The notes under the pieces: model-generated
Seen by the model: only the letters and a program-made list of their open reading frames with translations
Told to the model about the DNA's origin: nothing
Database searches by the model: none
Part shown: one piece after another, positions 1 through 6,351 of the stretch
Layout of the letters: every line of letters begins with the position of its first letter
Numbering within the stretch: the stretch's first letter is position 1
Made by a program: the position numbers and the translations under genes
From: Pseudomonadota bacterium
GTDB taxonomy: Bacteria > Pseudomonadota > Gammaproteobacteria > Burkholderiales > Gallionellaceae
NCBI GenBank assembly: GCA_021783525.1
Contig: JAJXTT010000104.1
Location: 1-6,652, forward strand
Length of the DNA: 6,652 bases
Direction of reading: 5' to 3'

Positions 1-130
1 AGTGCACGGGTCCGGAAAGGGCCAAGGAGTTCTCCACCGGTTTAATATTCTAATAAACTATGCTTATTATCTATGCCGAACGCTTTAGTCCAAAGCCACA
101 TTCAGGTTACTAGATCAAGATCATACTCAC

Positions 131-144
131 TTGATATAGATCAA
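131..144 (+). promoter_or_regulatory. FNR/ANR-type binding site (perfect palindrome)
   Basis: The sequence TTGATATAGATCAA matches the consensus TTGAT-N4-ATCAA of FNR, ANR, DNR and FnrL sites at all ten specified positions. Its centre is 120.5 bp upstream of the ATG of the first gene, leaving room for a leader. These regulators activate anaerobic or microaerobic respiratory genes, typically from a site centred near -41.5. The site is symmetric, and the only plausible gene downstream is the plus-strand cytochrome operon. FNR (oxygen) and DNR/NNR (nitric oxide) proteins recognise nearly the same sequence, so the signal cannot be told from the site alone. Confidence 0.8.
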
Positions 145-166
145 AAAGCTATATTGTGTGGAACGG

Positions 167-172
167 CACTAT
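167..172 (+). promoter_or_regulatory. Candidate -10 element of an FNR-activated promoter
   Basis: If the FNR-type site (centre 137.5) acts at the classic -41.5 position, transcription would start near base 179 and the -10 hexamer would fall at 167-172. That hexamer is CACTAT, only 3 of 6 to consensus, which is acceptable for an activator-dependent promoter. A better hexamer by sequence, TATATT at 150-155, lies too close to the site for class II activation and would suggest repression or a second start. This call rests on spacing only. Confidence 0.25.
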
Positions 173-257
173 TCAGCCACTCAAAAAAAATGACACCCGC
201 GTCCTCAATGCCGGGAACACGAAAAGTCTGTCAGCTCATCCAAGCGAGAGAGGCAAC

Positions 258-893
258 ATGCGCGATACCAAGACACAGAGCTGGCTGGGATTCCAATGCG
301 TTATTTTTGCTCTGTCGCTATCGCTGACTGTGCATCAGGCGTGGGCCGCAAATGGTCAGCGCAGCGGCGAGGAAGTGGTCAAGACGGTGTGCGCCCGTTG
401 TCACGGCACGGGGAAGTATGGCGCACCCAGAATCGGCGACGTGAAAGCCTGGAGCAAGCGTGCCGCGCAAGGGCTCAGCGGTCTCAAACTGCACGCGATC
501 ACGGGTATCCGGAAAATGCCGGCGCATGGCGGCAATCCGGGCATCAGCAATTATGAAATCGAGCGCGCGATCACCTATATGGTCAATCGCTCGGGCGGTC
601 ACTGGATCGAGCCGACCGACAAAAGCGTCAAGATTGTTGACCGTCCGGGCAAGGAAATCGTGCAGATACAGTGCAGCAAATGCCATCTGACAGGCGTCGG
701 TGGGGCACCCAAGATTGGCGACCGGGCCGCCTGGATCCCGCGCGGAAGGCATGGGATCGATGCCCTGGTACGCTCCGCGATCAACGGTCACGGCGGCATG
801 CCGGCGCGTGGCGGTATGGCCGATCTGACCGACGGCGAAATCCGCGGGGCGGTCATCTATATGTTCAACCATAGGGTTTCGGTCGCGAAATGA
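258..893 (+). CDS. Periplasmic diheme c-type cytochrome, tandem c5-like domains
   Basis: Predicted 211-residue secreted electron carrier. Residues 1-30 form a Sec signal peptide: a short polar start, a hydrophobic core at about 10-24 and an AWA cleavage site before A31. Two haem-binding CXXCH motifs lie at 45-49 (CARCH) and 139-143 (CSKCH). Each is followed by a GAP-(R/K)-IGD segment and an MPA-GG segment whose Met (M87, M181) is the likely sixth haem ligand, as in cytochrome c5/c555. The halves are spaced by exactly 94 residues, so the protein is an internal duplication. The start at 258 has AGAGAGG (247-253) just upstream and a signal peptide directly after it; the in-frame ATG at 156 would add 34 non-hydrophobic residues ahead of that signal. 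As first gene of the operon it is the natural soluble electron partner of the downstream complex. The haem-domain call is strong; its redox partner is inferred. Confidence 0.88.
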   Translation: MRDTKTQSWLGFQCVIFALSLSLTVHQAWAANGQRSGEEVVKTVCARCHGTGKYGAPRIGDVKAWSKRAAQGLSGLKLHAITGIRKMPAHGGNPGISNYEIERAITYMVNRSGGHWIEPTDKSVKIVDRPGKEIVQIQCSKCHLTGVGGAPKIGDRAAWIPRGRHGIDALVRSAINGHGGMPARGGMADLTDGEIRGAVIYMFNHRVSVAK

Positions 894-912
894 CCCGGGC
901 TGGACGCCCGGG
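894..912 (+). other. Intercistronic GC hairpin after the c5 gene
   Basis: CCCGGGC (894-900) and GCCCGGG (906-912) form a perfect 7-bp stem with a 5-nt loop, starting at the base after the stop codon. No T-run follows, so it is not a canonical intrinsic terminator. It may protect or process the upstream cytochrome mRNA so that the carrier is made in excess over the complex, or it may attenuate read-through. Role inferred from position only. Confidence 0.4.
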
Positions 913-963
913 CATCGGTGACGCGCGAAGCAGACGAATCGAATTCCAATTTCATCAGAATGC

Positions 964-970
964 AGGGGAG
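964..970 (+). promoter_or_regulatory. Ribosome binding site fixing the start of the Fe-S subunit
   Basis: AGGGGAG sits 6 nt before the ATG at 977. It favours that start over the in-frame ATG at 890, which overlaps the preceding stop (ATGA) but has no good Shine-Dalgarno sequence and would add 29 residues with no family-like or signal features. Confidence 0.7.
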
Positions 971-976
971 CGGTTA

Positions 977-1819
977 ATGGCAGAGCGAGTCTATGGTTTT
1001 GACGGGGTGTCGCCGAGTAAGGGCAAGCCCGGACGCAAGCGCTACGCCATGGTGGTCGATCTGCGCCGTTGCACCGGCTGCAACGCCTGCACCGCCTCGT
1101 GCAAGACTTCCTTCGACGTTCCCCTGGGCGATTGGCGCATCTGGGTCGCGGAGGCGGAGTTCGGGGAATTTCCGGATACCCGGCGCGCGGTGTTGCCGCG
1201 GCTGTGCAACCAGTGCGACGAGCCCTCCTGCGTCCGCAGCTGCCCGACCAAATCCACCTTCAAGCATCCCGACGGCTTCGTGCTGCAGCGCTACAACCGC
1301 TGCATCGGCTGCCGCACCTGCATGGTGGCCTGCCCCTACAACGCCCGGCACCTGCTGCCCGAGTACCGGCGCGAGAAAAACAATCCGCGCAATGTCGCGG
1401 ACAAATGCGACTTCTGCGTGGTGCGCGTGACCCGGGGTCTGGCGCCGATCTGCGTCGCCTCCTGCACCGGCGGTGCGATGGTGTTCGGCGACATCAACGA
1501 TCCGAAAAGCGAGGTCGCGCGCCTGCTGCGCGAGAGCAAGACCTTCAATCTGCGCGTCGAGCTCGGTACCGCCCCGCAGGTCTATTACATCGGCCTCACC
1601 GAATCGATCGGCGATCCCGAGTTCGCCTTTCACAACCGCAGCGCCCAGCTGCACGAGCGCTACAACAGCTTCAAGCGCAACAGCGAACTGGGCGGCGAGA
1701 TGGCTGGCGACATCATCGACACGGACATGGGTTTCTGGGGCCTGATGAGACACATCGTGCGCAATTTCTCGTCGTTCTTCGCGCAGGTGCCGCACAAATT
1801 TTTCAGGGGGCTGTACTGA
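977..1819 (+). CDS. Four-cluster [4Fe-4S] ferredoxin-type subunit (PsrB/TtrB/QrcC-like)
   Basis: Predicted 280-residue electron-wire subunit linking the NrfD membrane protein to the periplasmic subunits. Sixteen cysteines form the complete four-cluster pattern of the DmsB/PsrB family: C32-C35-C38-C42; C77-C80-C85-C89; C109-C112-C115-C119; and C144-C147 with C159-C163. Each cluster probably uses three Cys of one group plus one from its partner group. About 115 residues follow the last cysteine, ending in an aromatic and basic tail (from about 252) that could contact the membrane subunit. There is no signal peptide. Family members on the periplasmic side are usually exported as folded passengers of a Tat-signalled partner, here probably the product of 2792-5146. 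It overlaps the next gene by one base (TGATG). In the Qrc complex one cluster is [3Fe-4S]; here no ligand is visibly missing. Fold certain, exact partners inferred. Confidence 0.93.
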   Translation: MAERVYGFDGVSPSKGKPGRKRYAMVVDLRRCTGCNACTASCKTSFDVPLGDWRIWVAEAEFGEFPDTRRAVLPRLCNQCDEPSCVRSCPTKSTFKHPDGFVLQRYNRCIGCRTCMVACPYNARHLLPEYRREKNNPRNVADKCDFCVVRVTRGLAPICVASCTGGAMVFGDINDPKSEVARLLRESKTFNLRVELGTAPQVYYIGLTESIGDPEFAFHNRSAQLHERYNSFKRNSELGGEMAGDIIDTDMGFWGLMRHIVRNFSSFFAQVPHKFFRGLY

Positions 1820-2730
1820 TGGAAGGGCAAATGATAGCCAACGCATTTCACCATTCCTACTGGGGCTTTCCCATTGCCCTGTATTTCTGGCTGGTCGGCG
1901 TCTCGGCCGGCTCTTTCGTGATCAGCTCGCTGGGCTGGGTGTTCGGGGTCAAGAAGTACAAAGCCACCGCCTTCTTCGCCTCCAACACCGCGATCATCAT
2001 GTTGTTGATCGTGCCGGTGCTCCTGATCATCGACCTGGGCAAGCCCTACCGCTTCTTCCACCTGCTGCTGTTCTCGAGCTTCAGTCACTGGTCGGCGCCG
2101 ATGGTCTGGGGTTCGTGCTTCATCATGAGTTATCCGATCGCGATGATGTGCTACAGCTACTTCGTCTATCAGAAGAACGAACGCTGGGCCCGCCGTCTGG
2201 GCATTCTGGCGGTGGTTCTGGCGTTGTGCACGCACTGGTATACCGGGGTGGTGATGCAATTGAATCCGTCGCGCGTACCCAACCACACCTCGGTCGCGCC
2301 GATCCTGTTCCTGACCGGCGCCTACGTCTCGGGCATCGGCTTTCTGATCTGCTGCCTGTGGGTGCGCAACAAGTTTCTCGCGGCGGAAAAGCAGGTGCCG
2401 ATCGAATTGATCGCCGACATGGCCAGGCTGATGCTCTACGGCATCATTTTCGACCTGTTCCTGCTGGGCAACGAGTTCCTGCAGATGACCTACGGCGTGG
2501 CCGAGGAGCACACGATGCTCTACGACGTGCTGCTCGGAGTTTTCCGCTGGCCCTATCTCTACCTGGAGATCGTCTGGGGGCTGCTGCTGCCGCTGGTCAT
2601 CCTGGTCATACCCAAGATCAACCGACGGATGAGCTGGGTGCTGGGTGCGGCGTTCATGTGCGCCACCGGCGTCTATGGCATGCGCATCTGGTGGGTGATG
2701 GGCACCTACTATTACCAGGGCCACTACTAG
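1819..2730 (+). CDS. NrfD/PsrC-like integral membrane quinone-interacting subunit
   Basis: Predicted 303-residue polytopic protein. I count eight hydrophobic segments, at about 14-42, 51-72, 91-116, 126-147, 158-184, 200-222, 247-266 and 272-295, the usual number for PsrC-type subunits. The motif D72-L-G-K-P-Y-R after the second helix and the WGS stretch in the third (97-99) are typical of the NrfD family (Pfam NrfD/PsrC). Such subunits hold a quinone site near the periplasmic face and pass electrons to or from the adjacent four-cluster subunit; in alternative complex III they are also thought to translocate protons. The start at 1819 overlaps the previous stop as TGATG and has AGGGGG (1805-1810) upstream. 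The reading frame is open for another 250 codons upstream, but that stretch is the Fe-S gene read out of frame. Charged residues within helices (D212, E219, E250) could serve a proton path, but this is speculative. Confidence 0.92.
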   Translation: MEGQMIANAFHHSYWGFPIALYFWLVGVSAGSFVISSLGWVFGVKKYKATAFFASNTAIIMLLIVPVLLIIDLGKPYRFFHLLLFSSFSHWSAPMVWGSCFIMSYPIAMMCYSYFVYQKNERWARRLGILAVVLALCTHWYTGVVMQLNPSRVPNHTSVAPILFLTGAYVSGIGFLICCLWVRNKFLAAEKQVPIELIADMARLMLYGIIFDLFLLGNEFLQMTYGVAEEHTMLYDVLLGVFRWPYLYLEIVWGLLLPLVILVIPKINRRMSWVLGAAFMCATGVYGMRIWWVMGTYYYQGHY

Positions 2731-2762
2731 TGCCCGTCGTTGTCGAAGACAACCCAGGGCAC
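2730..2762 (+). other. Two-tier intercistronic hairpin before the MopB-like gene
   Basis: GTGCCC (2730-2735) pairs with GGGCAC (2757-2762), and inside it GTTGTC (2739-2744) pairs with GACAAC (2748-2753) around a GAA loop. A 3x3 internal loop separates the two 6-bp helices. The lower stem begins at the last base of the NrfD stop codon. The 3' arm can instead pair with GTGCC at 2765-2769 (GGCAC-TT-GTGCC), so two exclusive folds exist. No T-run follows, so a plain terminator is unlikely. Role unknown; it may tune expression between the membrane and periplasmic parts of the operon. Confidence 0.5.
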
Positions 2763-2791
2763 TTGTGCCACAAAGAGGTACGAGGGAAATC

Positions 2792-5146
2792 ATGAAGATC
2801 AATCGACGTCAATTCCTCAAGGGCAGCGCCGGCTCGGTGGCGGCGCTCGGGGTCATGCAGCAGGCGGGGGCCATGGAGTTGGCCCTGGGCAACGAGTCGT
2901 ACAACTACATCAAGCGCGAGCCGCGGGAGCGCGTGTTCACCTGTTCCCCGCTGCACGCGCACGACAACCCGGTGATCGCCTGGGTGGAACAGGATCCGCT
3001 GCAGAGAAACCTCCTCACCGGCAAACCGGGAAGGCTGGTGGTCGAGCTCTCCGGCGTGACCGAGTCGGTGCGCAGTCGCGGCCGGGTCAGCGCCGCCGAG
3101 GCCTCGGCCTGGCTGCAACTCTATGACGGCGACCGCCTGCAGAAGCCGCTGAAACGCGCCGGGCCGCGCGGCTCGGGAAAATGGCAGGAGATCACCTGGC
3201 AACAGGCCAATCAGGAAATCGCCCAGGCGATCGCCAAGAGCAAGCCGGAGGCAATCGCCTTGCTGCACGGCAAGGATACCAGCGCCGGCGCCTGGCAGCG
3301 CCTCCTGCACACCCTGGGTTCGAACAGCTTCATTCCGCTGGCGACCGGCACCAACCGGCAGGCAGCCTGGCAGGCGGCCTGGGGCGCGGCGGACGCGATT
3401 CCCGATCTGGCGCACTCCCATTACATCCTCAATTTCGGCACCAACTTTCTGGTCTCCCAACCCGATTACGCGGCGGAAGCCATGGACGGCAGGCTCTACC
3501 GCCGGGCCAAGATCGCCACCTTCGATCCGCGTTGCTCCAAGACCGCCGGCCTGTCCGACGAGTGGTTGCCGTTGCGGCCCGGGACCGATGGGCTGGTCGC
3601 CCTGGCGATGGCCAACTACCTGCTGCAGGAGGGCCTGGCCGACAAGGCCGCGATCACCCGGTCAAGCAATTTGACCGTTGACCGCCTGGCCAAGGAACTG
3701 AAGCCCTACACCCTGGAGCACGCGGCGGCGGTGAGCGGCGTCGCTGCCCTGGACATAAGGAGCATCGCCCGGCAATTCGCCGAGAGCGAGCGCGGCTGCA
3801 TCATCACCGGCTCGGGCACCAGCGGACACACCAACGGCTACGACACCGAGCGTGCCTTGATGCTGTTGCCGCTGATCACCGGCGGCTTCGAGGTACAAGG
3901 CGGCACCTGCCTGCCCCGGCAGATCGCGCTGGGCGATCTGCTGCCGAAACCCGCCAGCCCCGCCGGTAGAAATCCGATCGAACGCCCGCATCGCTTTCCC
4001 ATCGAGGCCGGGAAGCAGTATCCGATCGACCTGCTGTTCGGTTACAACACCAATCCGGCCTTCGACGCCCCGGCGGCGGCGGCGTGGCGCCAGACCCTCG
4101 CCGACGAGAGCCGGGTCAAGCTGTTCGTGGCCATCGACAGCTTCCGCAACGAGACCTGGGATCTGGCGGACCTGATACTTCCGGAGGCCCACTGGCTGGA
4201 GCGCAACGAGCCGGTGGCAGGCCAAGGCAGCCTGCTGCCCTGGATCGGGCTGCGCCAGCAGGTCAGCCCCCCCGTGGGCGAGGCTCGCGAACTGCGCACC
4301 ATCCTGCGCGACATCGTCCAGGCGACGAACGACCCGGGGGCCGCCAAGTACTGGCAGTTCGGCGACACCAGGGAATGGCTGGCCATGCAGTTGGGCGGCG
4401 TGCCGGGACTGAAGAAGGACGGCGGCTGGGAGTTGATGGCCAAGCACAGCGGCGTCTGGCCGATCTACGGCTATCTCCATCCCGACATCCGGCGCATCGT
4501 CGATGAGCAGGGCGAAGAAGTGATGCCGCATTACGGCAAGCCGGTGAAGCTCGACCTCGATCCCTTCCCCCATTGGCAGGCGGCCAAGGATACGGCGACG
4601 GCCGGCGGCGAACTCACGCTGGTGGTTCATGCCTCCGACTACTATGCCGGCGACGCTTCGGCCAACAACAAGGTGATCAGGGAAGCCACCCTCGCCAATC
4701 ACCTGCACATCAACCACGCGACGGCGCAGGCGATGGGCATCGACGACGGCGACCTGGTGCGGGTCAGTTCAAGGGCGGGCCACCTGGTGACCAAGGCCCA
4801 TCTGACCCAGACCATCCGCCCGGACGTGGTCGCCATGCACAACGCCAGCGGGCACTGGCGCATCGGCAGCGTGGCCAACGGCAGCGCCGGACCCGAACAC
4901 GAGGGGGCTAACGACAATCCCGATGAGGACATCAACCACAATCTGTGGTGGGCCGACCCGGGCACTCACCCGATGGACCTGATCCCCGCCCTGTTCGACG
5001 AGCAGGGCGGCGGCGCGGCCTGCGCTACCGCCGTCACCGTGCACAAGGCGGAGCCCGGCGATCGCTACGGCAATCTCAGCATAGACGCCTCGAAGTTGCT
5101 CGCGGACGGCGATATGGAAAAATCGGCGCAAGAGGTAAGGGCATGA
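2792..5146 (+). CDS. Molybdopterin-oxidoreductase-like subunit, apparently cofactor-less (ActB N-domain/QrcB type)
   Basis: Predicted 784-residue Tat-exported protein. It starts at 2792 after GAGGGA (2782-2787). Residues 4-10 (NRRQFLK) are a near-ideal twin-arginine motif, with likely cleavage near A27. The MopB fold is recognisable throughout: LYDGDRL-x3-LKR at 110-122, a nucleotide-binding segment at 211-269 (NFGTN, DPR, DEWLPLRPGTDG), a GSGTSGHTNG stretch at 340-349, YNTNPA at 418-423, ADLILPEA-x-WLER at 459-471, and the C-terminal dinucleotide-binding domain at about 607-750 with a VAMHNASGHW segment. The FS0 cluster motif is degraded: only C51 remains, with L54, D58 and S100 at the other three ligand positions. 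The site of the Mo-ligand Cys/Ser/SeCys aligns with about G186 (TGTNR). I therefore infer no FS0 cluster and probably no catalytic Mo, as in alternative complex III and Qrc. No substrate can be assigned. Its stop overlaps the next start (ATGA). Family certain, loss of cofactor likely. Confidence 0.88.
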   Translation: MKINRRQFLKGSAGSVAALGVMQQAGAMELALGNESYNYIKREPRERVFTCSPLHAHDNPVIAWVEQDPLQRNLLTGKPGRLVVELSGVTESVRSRGRVSAAEASAWLQLYDGDRLQKPLKRAGPRGSGKWQEITWQQANQEIAQAIAKSKPEAIALLHGKDTSAGAWQRLLHTLGSNSFIPLATGTNRQAAWQAAWGAADAIPDLAHSHYILNFGTNFLVSQPDYAAEAMDGRLYRRAKIATFDPRCSKTAGLSDEWLPLRPGTDGLVALAMANYLLQEGLADKAAITRSSNLTVDRLAKELKPYTLEHAAAVSGVAALDIRSIARQFAESERGCIITGSGTSGHTNGYDTERALMLLPLITGGFEVQGGTCLPRQIALGDLLPKPASPAGRNPIERPHRFPIEAGKQYPIDLLFGYNTNPAFDAPAAAAWRQTLADESRVKLFVAIDSFRNETWDLADLILPEAHWLERNEPVAGQGSLLPWIGLRQQVSPPVGEARELRTILRDIVQATNDPGAAKYWQFGDTREWLAMQLGGVPGLKKDGGWELMAKHSGVWPIYGYLHPDIRRIVDEQGEEVMPHYGKPVKLDLDPFPHWQAAKDTATAGGELTLVVHASDYYAGDASANNKVIREATLANHLHINHATAQAMGIDDGDLVRVSSRAGHLVTKAHLTQTIRPDVVAMHNASGHWRIGSVANGSAGPEHEGANDNPDEDINHNLWWADPGTHPMDLIPALFDEQGGGAACATAVTVHKAEPGDRYGNLSIDASKLLADGDMEKSAQEVRA

Positions 5147-6351
5147 CCAAGAAACGCAAAATCATTGTTTCCGCGGCCGGCGTGCTGGTCCTGCTGGTGA
5201 TATTGCTCGCCGGAAAACTCGGCGCCATTCCCGTTCCGGGCGTCAGATCGGTGTTCCAGACGCCCGGCACCTGCAGCACCTGCCACGAAACCTGGTATGA
5301 CGAGTCCGCCTACGCGTTCAATCCCAGTGGCAACAAGCTTCCGCCCAGAGGAGTGACCATCGGCTGCGCCGAATGCCATCCGGTTCAGTACGAGGAATAC
5401 CAGCTGTCCGCGATGGGCAGCAGCAAAAATCCGCTGCGGCCGGGATGCACCAACTGCCATGACAACGTGCATTCGGTCTACAACTGGTTCGACTATATGT
5501 ACCTGGCGCCGAAGACCTGGATCGATCAGGTGCAAATCGGCTTGCGCGATCGGGACACCTATAACAAGACGCTGTCGCCGGATCTCGCCAACAAGGCCCG
5601 CGCGCGGTTTCTGGCCAACGACAGCCAGCGCTGCCGTGAATGCCACACCGACCCGGCGCACCAGGCCTTGCTCAAGGGCACGCTCGGGGAATTCAGGCCG
5701 GAAATTCCGCCGCACCTGCAGATGGTGCAGGAGAAGATGACCTGCGTGCAATGCCACCAGAACCTGATGCACAACCTGTCCTACCCCGCTCCCTGGACCG
5801 GCAAGCCGACGGCGGCAGAGAACGGCAACTTCAAGGAAGGGCAAGCCAAATCCCAGCTCTGCGCCGGCTGTCACGGACCGGACGGCAACAGCCCGACCAC
5901 GGCATTCCCGAGCATCGCGCAACTCAACGCCAACTACATCTTCATGCAGTTGCAGAACTTCAAGAACGGCAGCCGCAGCAATCCGGTGATGTCGGGCATG
6001 GTTGCCGCGCTGAGCGTCTCCGACATGGCGAACCTCTCCATGTATTTCAGCCAGCAGCAGATGCGTCCCACGGTGATCCGGCCCAAGGTCTTGCAGCTTC
6101 AGGCACGTGCCGATCTGGAAATAGGCGAGCGCCTGTATCGGGAAAAATGCGCGCGCTGTCACGGCTTGAGCGGCAGGGGGCAGGGCATATTCCCGCGGCT
6201 GGCGGGGCAGCCTCCCGAATATGTCCAGGCGCAGATCGATGCCTTCCGGAAGCGGAGCCGCAGCGCCCATTCGATCATGCTCGACGTCGCCACCGGGCTC
6301 AAGAGCGACGATCTGAAGCTGATCTCCAACTATCTCGGCAGCTTGAATTGA
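5143..6351 (+). CDS. Membrane-anchored seven-haem cytochrome c: NapC/NirT-like five-haem domain fused to c4-like two-haem domain
   Basis: Predicted 402 residues. A single N-terminal hydrophobic helix (about 7-25, uncleaved anchor) places the rest in the periplasm. Seven CXXCH motifs are present at 44-48, 75-79, 102-106, 164-168, 201-205, 240-244 and 336-340. Motifs 1, 2, 4 and 5 fit the NapC/NirT/NrfH quinol-dehydrogenase pattern, including the ANDS-x-x-CxxCH signature (158-168) and a final CVQCH before a conserved His-rich turn; the third (CTNCH) is an extra haem. From about 235 to the end, two class I domains resemble cytochrome c4, with likely Met ligands at M283 or M286 and M379. The start at 5143 overlaps the previous stop by four bases and has AGAGG/TAAGG at 5131-5140. 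It occupies the place of ActA or QrcA, the multihaem subunits of related complexes, with its own built-in c4 electron exit. Haem count is certain; the NapC relationship is judged by eye. Confidence 0.9.
   Translation: MTKKRKIIVSAAGVLVLLVILLAGKLGAIPVPGVRSVFQTPGTCSTCHETWYDESAYAFNPSGNKLPPRGVTIGCAECHPVQYEEYQLSAMGSSKNPLRPGCTNCHDNVHSVYNWFDYMYLAPKTWIDQVQIGLRDRDTYNKTLSPDLANKARARFLANDSQRCRECHTDPAHQALLKGTLGEFRPEIPPHLQMVQEKMTCVQCHQNLMHNLSYPAPWTGKPTAAENGNFKEGQAKSQLCAGCHGPDGNSPTTAFPSIAQLNANYIFMQLQNFKNGSRSNPVMSGMVAALSVSDMANLSMYFSQQQMRPTVIRPKVLQLQARADLEIGERLYREKCARCHGLSGRGQGIFPRLAGQPPEYVQAQIDAFRKRSRSAHSIMLDVATGLKSDDLKLISNYLGSLN

Larger units (their letters stand above)
1..257. other. Non-coding control region upstream of the operon
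   Basis: I see no convincing gene here. Bases 40-160 are clearly more AT-rich than the rest of the window, as expected of a promoter region. It holds an AT-rich inverted repeat (TAATAA at 51-56, TTATTA at 64-69), a lone FNR-type half site ATCAA (114-118) and a perfect FNR-type palindrome (131-144). The 8-mer TAGATCAA occurs twice, at 111-118 and 137-144. The first 40 bases may be the end of an upstream gene or its terminator, but nothing there is decisive. Confidence 0.6.

Noticed and set aside
26..35. GGAG-TT-CTCC as a terminator of an upstream gene
   Set aside because: The stem is only 4 bp and no T-run follows directly, so it is not distinguishable from chance.
73..327. 84-residue plus-strand open frame in the leader
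   Set aside because: It spans the FNR box and the start of the c5 gene, has no ribosome binding site or family features, and its composition is not protein-like.
1069..1818. 250-codon open extension upstream of the NrfD start
   Set aside because: It is the Fe-S gene read in another frame: Arg/Gln/Leu-rich with no motifs. The true NrfD start at 1819 has a ribosome binding site and TGATG coupling.
1660..2802. Long minus-strand open frame (380 codons) opposite the NrfD gene
   Set aside because: It is a GC-driven antisense shadow, rich in His, Arg and Gln, without motifs. The plus strand carries a clear membrane protein.
2792..5146. Naming the MopB-like gene as polysulfide, thiosulfate, tetrathionate, arsenate or nitrate reductase
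   Set aside because: The residues for the FS0 cluster and the Mo ligand are not present, so no substrate-reducing activity can be supported.
5065..6270. Long minus-strand open frame (401 codons) opposite the multihaem cytochrome
   Set aside because: The opposite strand has seven CXXCH motifs and an anchor helix, while this frame has no recognisable domain. The same applies to the minus frames at 3662-4717 and 974-1846.
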